Source of the DNA: Lethocerus indicus
Taxonomy: Eukaryota; Arthropoda; Insecta; Hemiptera; Belostomatidae
Length of the DNA: 64,000 nucleotides
Direction of reading: 5' to 3'
Assembly (NCBI GenBank): GCA_019843655.1
Contig: JACDQD010000004.1
Span: forward strand, 27,787,872-27,851,871
Shown here piece by piece: positions 55,003 through 64,000 of this stretch. A model generated the notes under the pieces. It worked only from the letters and a program-made list of their open reading frames with translations, had not been told where the DNA came from and did no database searches. Every line of letters begins with the position of its first letter. Positions within the stretch are counted from its first letter, which is position 1. The position numbers were made by a program, and so were the translations under genes.

Positions 55003-58000
55003 GTAAGTATCTTAGTTAGCTTTGTCCAATCAAACCACTAGAAATCTCTGGGAAACAATTAATTTTTTTTTTCAATAATATATATTTATCCTGTCCCTCA
55101 CTTACATTTTATTCCGCCCGAACTTGATTGACTCATTAGTGTTCATTAGTGTTAATTGTTAAAACTGCTCTAAATGACGCGTTTGCTCTGATGGGACAAT
55201 GATTAATATTTACCGCGAATACAAATTAAGCGTTCTGTAATTATAATCTCAACTATTAAATGCCGTTCCACAAATTATTTAAATACATTATAGACGAATG
55301 TTTATATAATACAGTATTAGTAACCTATTGAGGCAGAATGCGCATAATTGTGAAAAATACCAGTGAATTATGAATTATGATATTATATTATTTGTTTTAA
55401 ACGAAAATTGTGGAATACACCATTATAGCGACACCCAATAATAAAGATATGAAGACAACCAAACTGTATTATTTTTCAAGCCCCTTGTGACTGTTTAAGG
55501 AACATTTTAAAATTTGAGTGCTCACAGTAGTATATTTCTATACACTAGTTCAATAGTAAGTATTACAATAGTAATAAGTATTGAAATGAGAAAGTAGCCA
55601 TCTCAAAGTCTCGCCCGTTAATAAAAGTTCTGGACACGTGTGTATAATGTTGGTGTGTCTATTAATCATGATTGCACCAAATTTGCCAAATTGACACGAT
55701 TTGTTATAACCCATTTTTTTATAAGTTGACTGAAAGTAATACTGAATGTTATTATGGTAATAAATGTTGAATTTAATCAACAAAAATATCTGTGTTTGAC
55801 TCCAGAAAATTAAGCCAAATAGATTGGGCAGTAGTTGGAAGAATGATGGAATAAATCGAATCGTTATTAAAGCCTGGTCCATATCCCGGATAGAAACGAT
55901 GGACCTCTCAGGATACCGAGTCAACACCGGGTCCCAGCGTTTCGGAGGCGGCTCGGTCAAACATTGGTTACCGGTTTTATCCGCACGATCGAGTCGCTTT
56001 CTGTATTTGGCCATCGCCGTCGAATGAACATCAGTCTGAACTCCGATCGTACCCCGTGAAAGTCTTGCCGGAGGAAACGCGAATCAAAACCCAATTCCGC
56101 TGCTAACGACGTCACTAATGGGATGGATGATCGGGGTCTTTCCGCCATGCATTACACCATTTGTTTGAACATAATGTGGTTTCAAACTCCAACTAATTTC
56201 ACTATTTTTAAAGGAGATGAAATATTTAGAATTTTTAGAATATCCCAGGCAGTCTCCGGCCGTTCTCGCTTGTGTTTCCCGTAATGAATAATATTATATT
56301 ACATTATTAACATGTAGTGTAGCATCCTGGTTCAATTTTGCAATGTTTTTTTTTAATTTATAAAATAATTTAGTGGTCGGAGCAAATTTTTCTTATACTA
56401 TAAAATTAAAACTCCAATATCATAACAGTAAGGTAATGCTGCATAAATAATAATAATAGAGGTAAAACATACACCAGCTGTTGTCAGGTAATCATAAATA
56501 GATATAATTTAATGTATCACTGAGAACGAATCACGCATATAGTAGCCATTAGATTATTTAATTAATTTTCTCTTTCCTGCTCCACTAGCGTTCAGTCTCG
56601 CCGTATAATGGTAGTGCTCACTAAGCCGAGATGTGTAAGTACTAACGGAAAACTACTACTGCTGACAATTGCGAAACGTCCAAACCGGTGGACCAATTCC
56701 GGTAACAATTCTAAATGTAAGCCACAATACCAAGAAACGAGTGTCCAAGAATTATTATTGAGAAGATGCGGCGTGACGAAACTATGCGCATAAAAAACTG
56801 AATTATGAGATTAAAAAAATGCTATCTTATCGCGTTTTATAGCCGACGTAAATAAAACCAATTCGTCGCAAACAGTCGATGCGAAGTAAAAAATGCGCCA
56901 AATCAAGTCACCAACGAGCCACCCGAGCTGACAATTGAGTTCGTTGCAATTCAAATATCCCCGTTACCATTTTCTTCCTACTCATCTGTTTTCTGACCTT
57001 ATCTGATGTTGTCTCCCTCTTTCATGGGATCATCATATCCTTTTGTGTCTACGAGGCGCATTCTTTTCAACAATAGTTGTCTCACATTTTATGACTATGC
57101 TATTGAACGTGATTTTGCGAAAAACGAGCGAATATCATTTTCTTGAAATTTGCCAATAAATGTTCGCTTAATATTACTTTTTGTAAAGAACGTTGAAAAT
57201 TATGTTCTACAGTTCTACCACTGCATAACAAAATCCCTTCATGAAACAGCATACTGAATTTTTAGGAGAACCGCAGTTTTGTAGACGGTGCAATTCCTGC
57301 AACATGCTGATGATAAAAACGTCGATATTCTTTAAGAATGTGTGATCAATTTCCTGTTAGAATTTAGAATATAATATATAATGAGAGTAATAGGTTTTTT
57401 AAATGTCATGATATGAATAAATTCAATTAATCGACTTCAATAGAGTATATTTTAAAAGCAGTGAATGATAAAAAAAAACCCAGTTCTAATCTAGAAGATG
57501 GTAAGGGGTTGAGCCGGCACTAGTGTATTGATTGGTGGTAGAGCCCAACGTGTCATCTGATATATCCGTTTTCAATTGCAATATTGATACCGGTAAAAGT
57601 GTTTCGTAATTTGGGTACCACCAGTCCCACCTTCTACAGCTAGTCAATAATTCAGAGTGAACCGTCCTACCTACCTCGCAAAGTCGCACGAGTTGAATTT
57701 CCACATATGGCCTTCGGTCCCGGTTCCATCACCGGTATCATACAAGCGTATATACAAGCAGTGTATACGCGTCTCACGTCTTGTACTATACGAAGCAAGA
57801 CGGTGCAATTCGTTACAAAACGCCAGAAGATACCATTTTCGCGACCGTATTTTTGTAATTAACCATTCTAAGAAGAGTGTTTCCAATATCGAAATTGGCG
57901 AACCAGCCTCTCAGGTTACGCGGTACCTCTTTGGAAGCGGATATTAGGAATATAAAATTCATAGAGGGAAATCGAGACAAAATAAAAACAAAAAAACAAG

Positions 58001-59554
58001 TTTTAAAATAGTTTAAAAATAACCTTCCCGTATTACTTACCAAATGAAATGGATGTTCTCGAGTCGAAATAACAGATTACTATAGTCTCTTTTATTGTAT
58101 AATGCAATTATTTCTGAGAATTTATGAATGCTACTTAGTTGGGGGAGTGGAAACTCCAAAGCCTGGCTTATCGGAAGCCCCAAATAATTAAAATTATAAG
58201 AGTTGATGGGATTTTTAACAGCCCTTTTTATAGAGACCGAAAAAAGAAACGGGTCCACAGTCCACCTAATTTTAAACAAATAATTACAGTTAAAAATTTA
58301 TTTCAATTTACTTTGTATGCTAATACGAATGCGTAATACGACTAGCATAGTTAGTCTTTATATTCGGACTGAAATTAACACCTCCCTTTTCTTATTGAAA
58401 GGTGAAATAAGTGATGTTTTTAAATTATAAACTCGTTTGAGCGTTCTTAACCGTTGTTAATATCTGTTCCTGTTACAGGATTTTCAACCAGCACCTGATT
58501 GAAATGTAACCAAGTTTCAGTAGATAACAGAGTACCCAAAGACACACAAGGCCTCCGTTCTCGAAGGAGGAGAAGACAAGGTTAATACTATGCATGTGAC
58601 ACTGGGCAAAGTTTCGGTTACTGAAGACGTCAATCGACGCGATTGAAGTTCGAGCCAAGTTTGGACCGAAGTCAATCACTCGCTAACAATTATAGCAAAC
58701 ACAGATGAGGTAATTTTATGGGGTTAATAGTTACTTTACGAGCTTTGAAAAAATATATACCTTTTCTGACGGGATGAAAAAATTGGAAACTCGCTGGGCC
58801 AAGTGTGTATCACCCTTAGAGGGTGATTCCCGGTTTGTTGTCCCCGTTGCAGAGGAATAAATTAGTCAAGAAGTTAAATAAGCCAGATAGCAATGAATGA
58901 GAGCAGAATATTACCCGATGAAAGCAGGCGGGAGAATGAGTTAAAACGAAAAAATACGAAAGTGCCGAATTAATACCGGTTTTCGGTTTTTAATTCGGCT
59001 TTTGTGCGCTCTGGGATAAGAGGGAGAGGCGGGGATAGAGGGGCCAGGTCCAAATTGCCCGAAATCCCGTCTCCAATACTCGGGTTCTTCCAATCCTTTC
59101 CCCTCGGCCCGTTTCTTCAAGGCCCGGTGAACAAACAACGGTCCCGATCACCGCCCCGTATTTTCAACACTGGAACAGGAAGCGACCAAACGCGGTCCAG
59201 ATATAGAAACACGGACGGCCCCGACCATCCGGAATGCGACTCCGCTACAGTACAATCCACACAAACCTTCATCGTGTTCCACCCCACCGGCAAAACCAGT
59301 TTATGCGCCCATGTTTCGACGCTCCGTACGGTTTCCAATTGGCGGCCGGGATTACGTGTAAGATTTTGTAGGAGAATCCGGGTCGGAATTTGTATGAAAA
59401 TTCTGATTCACCGCAGAAAATCCAGCCTTAGTTCTCGAAGCCGCCTCGAAGTTAAAACCGAAGATAAAGATTTCATAATTTTCCCACTAACCGATTTGGC
59501 CCCCCAACTATTCTACAGTGGACAATACAGATGATCTCGTAACGACATTTATAT
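55003..59554. other. No supported gene
   Basis: Mostly AT-rich, with short duplications (CATTAGTGTT twice near 55140) and the hairpin at 58809. The 154-codon minus-strand frame at 55.55-56.01 kb has no recognisable domain and an AT-driven Tyr/Asn/Ile-rich C-terminal half. Confidence 0.5.
58809..58827. repeat. 8-bp hairpin with 3-nt loop
   Basis: ATCACCCT-tag-AGGGTGAT is a perfect stem-loop. There is no neighbouring gene. Confidence 0.45.
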
Positions 59555-59612
59555 ACTCCTTATTACTTGGGTAGGTTATTCTACACGTCCATCTTATGAT
59601 GTAATAAGGAGT
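59555..59612. repeat. Perfect 12-bp inverted repeat with 34-nt loop
   Basis: ACTCCTTATTAC at 59555-59566 is matched by GTAATAAGGAGT at 59601-59612. It lies about 50 bp upstream of the tRNA-like sequence at 59665 and may belong to the same insertion, although nothing proves that. Confidence 0.55.
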
Positions 59613-59664
59613 GATGTTATTCTGGAGTTTACAAAATTAAAAAAAAGGAGTAATTTTAATTCGC

Positions 59665-59743
59665 GGGTCCGGCACAGTTTAGTGGTTAGATATAAGAGGC
59701 GTAAATGCTTCGACGAGGGTTCAAATTCCCTCGTAATAGGACA
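59665..59743 (+). ncRNA. tRNA-derived sequence (tRNA pseudogene or SINE head)
   Basis: The segment has tRNA layout and length: an A-box-like TTTAGTGGTTAGA, an anticodon-like arm AGGC-GTAAAT-GCTT, then a T-arm GAGGG..CCCTC enclosing a B-box-like GGTTCAAATTC. The T-loop has 8 nt instead of 7. In the acceptor, only GTCC at the 5' end and GGAC at the 3' end pair well. It is therefore not a functional tRNA, and a polymerase III-derived SINE head or a tRNA pseudogene fits best. No body or tail of a SINE could be defined downstream. Confidence 0.55.
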
Positions 59744-60030
59744 GAATTTTCCTTCAATAGCTAATTTTGTTAGTTCCTATTTAAGAAATGCAAATCAGCA
59801 CGCACACGTTTACCGTGTGGCGGATCCACCGCTTCTGATGCTGAAAAAATTACAACCCCGAAAAAGAAATATAGCGACGAAATTATGAAAAATGTTTCGT
59901 AAAACAATCCGTAAAAAAACCACCGCGCGGAGAGCCGGTTTGAAATACGACAGTAACTATTCCCGGCACCGGTAGCAGTTGTTTGAAAAATCTCACAAAT
60001 CGTCACCGGACAAAAAGAGGAGAATTAAAA

Positions 60031-60056
60031 AAGAGAGGGAGAGAGAGAGAGAGAGA
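60031..60056. repeat. (GA)n microsatellite, short
   Basis: A purine tract with about nine clean GA units at 60039-60056, flanked by A-rich and G-rich sequence. Confidence 0.85.
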
Positions 60057-61628
60057 AGTGAACTACGAGGAGGTGGGTGAGGGGTGAGGGTTGATGGTGA
60101 ACGGCAGCGACCGGTGATTGAGTATCCGGCCCAGTAGGGCCCCCTGGGAAATATAAATAGTCCCCTATTTATTTACACGTCCGGTTTCTTTGGATAATTT
60201 AGGACACTCCCTTGGACCGTACGTTAGTCGGTGCCGGAGTCTAATTACAGCTACTTGTGCGTACTACAGAAGTAAATCTGGTATTGTAAGTCAAATTCAT
60301 AGAAATATGCGGTTATTCTTAAAATCGAGAAAATGGTCCTTCACCGTTGACTACAAGTCATATGATGTCTTTGTTACAAGTTTTAATAACCTTATAATCA
60401 AATAAATTTTATTTATTTAATTCTGTTCAGAGGACAAGTCATTCATCTTCTGTATTCTTCTATTCAATCACTATATAATTTGACTTATCTAAGATTAGAC
60501 GCCACGTCCTGTTTAGCTCCAGTATCCACTGTTAGGAATGTCAAGAGTGATATGGGTTCGGACGGAGGTATTGCAATGGTGGAAAATTGGAGTCATGGCA
60601 GGCCTATTCTGTTTCAGGAATGAATTTTTTGGAACTCCACACTCGAGTAGACTAATACTACCTCATGTAATTCGTTGTTTTTCGCTATCTAATTAAATCC
60701 GACTGCTATCTGCAGTTTCCGAACTAAATTTCAGGTTAATCTTCCCAGAATAATAGGTATAGAAATAACTACAAAATGGATCAGATATATATATAATCGG
60801 ATATATTGAAATAACAGTAAGATAGAATTGAAATATTAGTTAATGTTCGTTTTCACCGCATTTTAAACACCGACAAGTAATAACGAAGTCAAGATAATAA
60901 TTTGTGGAGTAGTTTCCTTCGATAATAAAATAAATTGGATTAGCTGTTTACATTAAAACATACTTATTTGACTGAACATTCACGTAGGTTTGATATTATC
61001 ATCAAATAGCAGAGTGCTTCAACCGATGTGTGTGTACCCACCTACTTGGTAAGTCCCGTTTAGCCTCGCCATTGTGTCCGGAGCAACACACGCTAATATA
61101 GACAAAGGCGAAAGTGAATTTCAATTTTATCGCGTCGAGAGATACACAGCGCAATAACGTCGCTAATTATTCCGCCGTGTATACCAATTACCATTTAATT
61201 ACAGGGCCCTAATTATTGTATACGAATAAGGTTGGAATTAACTTATCTGTACATCAAGACATGGATTTACGTTCGCAAGTATGGGCATGATAAAATTTAC
61301 AGATTTTAATTTTTTTCATAATCCGAACACCACTCTTTTGCCGGGGGCATTGTTCGACTATTGAATATATAAGCGCGCAATATTTATTTCCCTTTCATCA
61401 AATTGCCGGTTCAAAATTCAGGATTTCCACTGGGACGCGTTTCCCAATGTAACGTTTTATTTCAACATTGAAACAACCTACAATGGGGGCGTTTACCTGT
61501 CCCGTATATTTAAAAACGTCTTGGACAAAGCTCGGCGGGAAGTAGTCATGAATGGTATCTCGAGTTCGGCCCCGACCGTTTGAGCGTCGGACAAATAGCG
61601 GAAACCTCTTTGTATCTCCTCCAGGGGA

Positions 61629-61646
61629 CAACAAACAAACAAACAA
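61629..61646. repeat. (ACAA)4 microsatellite
   Basis: Four ACAA units; a short simple repeat. Confidence 0.8.
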
Positions 61647-62483
61647 TGCGTCCATCGAGACTCAAATCGTAATTTGTATGAGTGCAAGCGAGCTCCGGGG
61701 CGAGGGCCCATTGTGCAACCGGCTAGCTTAGCTACCGGGGACCAAATACACTACCACTACATCTTGGCTTCGAATCAACCTTGCAGGCGAACTTTTGTTC
61801 TTTCCCTTCATTCATAGGCAAATAGCCAACCGTGATCAAGGAAATAAACTCAGCCTCGTACTTGTTCAACATCGCGCTGGCGGCGTAAACATGCATTTTC
61901 AACGCTGAAATTAAACTCTCGTAATTGGATCTCTCAAAATATTGTGAGGTTCCCCGCGAAATATGAGAATTTATGAACCCTTATTAACGCCCGGGAATAC
62001 TTGTCTACTATCTAGTTTCAAACTTGAGGAAGAACGCAAAAGTAAGTAGTAAATGAGAGAAGAAAACATAGCAATACATAATGGTCAAACTCACGGAGTC
62101 TAAAACTTCAAAATATAAAAAATATTAAACGGTGTAATCAAATAAGGCAGTGACAATGACGGCAGGGCGCGCTAAAGAGCGCACTTTAGAAACCGAAAAT
62201 TATACAGAAAAATTTCAAGTTAATACGCAAACTGGTTCGCATGTCGTATTAAAGACAATCGCTATTACTGAAATAAATTTGTTGAAGCGATTTGAAATCG
62301 TTTAAGCGAAAGTGCTATTCCGATAATAGCGTATCCAATGACCTCAATGACCTAAGAAATTAGGCCTAAGGGGGCAGGCCCTTTATGCTCAGAGGCCCAT
62401 CTAGCGGGAGGGCTTGAATAAAAATATCGTTGTTTCTCGGTATTAGGATTTAATGAGGCCGGGCCTCCGCTAATGCGTGTAAT

Positions 62484-62515
62484 TAATTAATACAGCAAGG
62501 CTGTTCTATTAATTA
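62484..62515. repeat. AT-rich hairpin with a GC cap
   Basis: TAATTAAT and ATTAATTA pair. Inside them ACAGC-aag-GCTGT pairs, with an asymmetric 3-nt bulge (62505-62507) on the 3' side. The outer arms double as homeodomain-type TAATTA sites. Confidence 0.4.
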
Positions 62516-64000
62516 TGAAATACTTACTAAACAAAAATAAAGATACATGACGATCTTCAAAATACGTTCTCAGTTCGGGAAAAATGTAGAATCAATATTC
62601 CAGCAAACAATTCACGTAATCAGACTGGGTTAAATAATTTCATTCTCTCTCTATTTTTTTTATTTTATTATCTTTATTTTACTCTATTTCTATAGTCTCT
62701 ATTTCGGTTATTCGGCCGGCTGAGGGAACAATGATTCGTTCCAGTGTTAATTCATACCCCAGTTTTACTCTTCACAGAGTCGAAATAAAAACAGGGGACA
62801 GTTGGAAAGAAAAAGGCTGGCTTTTGTCCCTGCAAGAAACCTAATGAATCAAGATCTGGCGAATAAAAGCTAATTATTAGGAGTCCGCAATACCCAGCTC
62901 ATATTTTTTTATTGTAATATAGTTTAACATTTCGATAACTTTCAAGATAAAGTAGATTAAATCCCATAATTAGTTATACTATACGAGATTTTCATTAGAC
63001 ACAACAACTCTGTTTGTACAAATTTACCAATTGCCTGATATTACAAAATGATTTTATTTATTTATAGTTATAATCAACAACAATATTATCGTTTTATGTC
63101 TGGCTATTAATGTGTGCCTTCATTTTTTGGCTAATTTTTTGATTATGTGCTTACGGCAAAAACAATTACCCCAAAATGATTTACGATGCGGGAAATAGTT
63201 TTCAGCAAAGGAGGGGTTCTTTTGCGGTGAATATTTGGGAGGCATTAATCTCGAATTAGAACCCGGTCTTTCACTTTACACAGATACAGGAGTAAATATT
63301 TATAAGTGGGGGCCGTCTCCAACTTGGCTCTGATCAACATTCTCCGAATTGTTTTCCCGGCCACTCCCGGTTGGGTTCGGTTCAATTCGAATAGGTTACA
63401 AATTGACATCGAAGAATTATCGCGGTCACATAATGGCCGACACCAGTCATTAAATAGAGTGTCGACATAATTTATAAACTGCAGGAATAATGTAACTGTT
63501 ACGGTTAAGCATGGAATAAAAACGAGATTCGTCCGCCGATCAAAAATTGCCTAAATTATCGGTCAAAATGTTTAACACAAGGTGACGATTTGCACAAACA
63601 CGCAGATATGTTATACCCGTTTGATTGTTACGTGCATGATATACCAAAACGCAAATCTCCACCACCTTTGTCTATATATTACTGCCCTGTATTTAATCCC
63701 CATGCTAGGTTGGATTCAGTCAGTTGAAAATTTCAAGCGGATTCCACTTACTTAATCCATTATGTTCATTTCGTATTGAACCGATAACGTCCCACGTATG
63801 AATCGACTACCAAATGCCACCTTGTACAATTTGTATTAAATATTAGTATTACAGTGATAATGAAATCTGTAAATATTGTAATATATGTGTATATTTCGTC
63901 ATGGGACGAGGTCTTCCTCCTCGTGACAATGGCACGAATTAAGCCTTTCTTTTTAGATATTTAGTTGTTCGAGCAGTAGTTCGGTGGAGGAAAATCCGAT

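Larger units (their letters stand above)
59744..64000. other. No supported gene
   Basis: Contains the GA tract (60.04 kb), the AT hairpin (62484-62515), a T-rich run (about 62640-62690) and a 6-bp hairpin ACGAGG..CCTCGT near 63910. Nothing is recognisable as coding. Confidence 0.5.

Noticed and set aside
55550..56014. 154-codon minus-strand open frame
   Set aside because: Its composition follows the AT-rich DNA, with a Tyr/Asn-rich end, and it has no recognisable domain.
59004..59534. The longest open frame of the window (176 codons, plus)
   Set aside because: It lies in GC-rich sequence, is Arg/Ser rich, shows no domain and has no splice or start context. One frame of this size is not surprising in 64 kb.
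61720..61785. tRNA-promoter-like words (TAGCTTAGCTACC and GGCTTCGAATCAACC) about 42 bp apart
   Set aside because: The B-box-like word has an inserted base and no stem of a tRNA fold forms, so chance is as likely.
1..64000. CRISPR arrays, rRNA genes, bacterial operons and common conserved insect microRNAs (let-7, miR-100, miR-1, miR-8, miR-184 and similar)
   Set aside because: No regularly spaced repeats, no rRNA-like segments, and no matching seed plus mature sequence were seen by eye; a computed search could still find diverged cases.

Overview
The window reads as non-coding nuclear DNA from an animal, most likely an insect or other arthropod. The base composition is about 40% G+C, there are no long open frames, introns appear long, and (GA)n, (TC)n, (AC)n and (TTAA)n microsatellites are scattered through it. 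CpG is not obviously depleted in the GC-rich patches I counted. The one gene piece I recognise with confidence is a coding exon of a rhodopsin-family neuropeptide receptor of the arthropod NPY-like type, best match short neuropeptide F receptor, on the minus strand at 13161-13455. It carries the N-terminus, TM1 and TM2 and ends at a clean GTGAGT donor. The next exon was not found on the low-coordinate side, so roughly 1-13160 is probably its first intron, at least in part.

Mobile DNA is sparse and decayed. At 27.76-28.48 kb lies a 5'-truncated Jockey-clade non-LTR retrotransposon with an internal deletion, a stop codon, a frameshift and an A-rich tail. At 7.02-7.33 kb is a foldback element about 290 bp long, whose two arms each carry a degenerate hammerhead-ribozyme-like motif; it is flanked by a 13-bp direct repeat and looks like a solo remnant of a Penelope-like element. 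tRNA-like sequences at 59.7 kb (plus) and 53.6 kb (minus) look like tRNA pseudogenes or heads of SINEs. A diverged direct duplication lies at 26.36-26.70 kb.

Structured sequence of unknown role includes three perfect hairpins back to back at 50646-50697, 12-bp inverted repeats at 8.1 and 59.6 kb, and 8-bp hairpins at 0.66, 21.8 and 58.8 kb. A homeodomain-type ATTA/TAAT cluster at 45.95-46.1 kb could be a regulatory element. Two short stretches with usable splice signals on both sides (21994-22092 and 54791-55002, both plus) are kept as low-confidence candidate exons.

Layout: 0-13.16 kb probable receptor intron with the Penelope-like remnant; 13.16-13.46 kb receptor exon; 13.6-26.3 kb receptor upstream region with a long (AG)n tract; 26.3-28.5 kb repeats and Jockey relic; 28.5-64 kb gene-poor sequence with GC-rich patches, hairpins, microsatellites and tRNA-like relics. 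I see no operon-like organisation, CRISPR array, rRNA gene or bacterial feature. The receptor exon is the only supported gene, so nothing can be said about genes working together.
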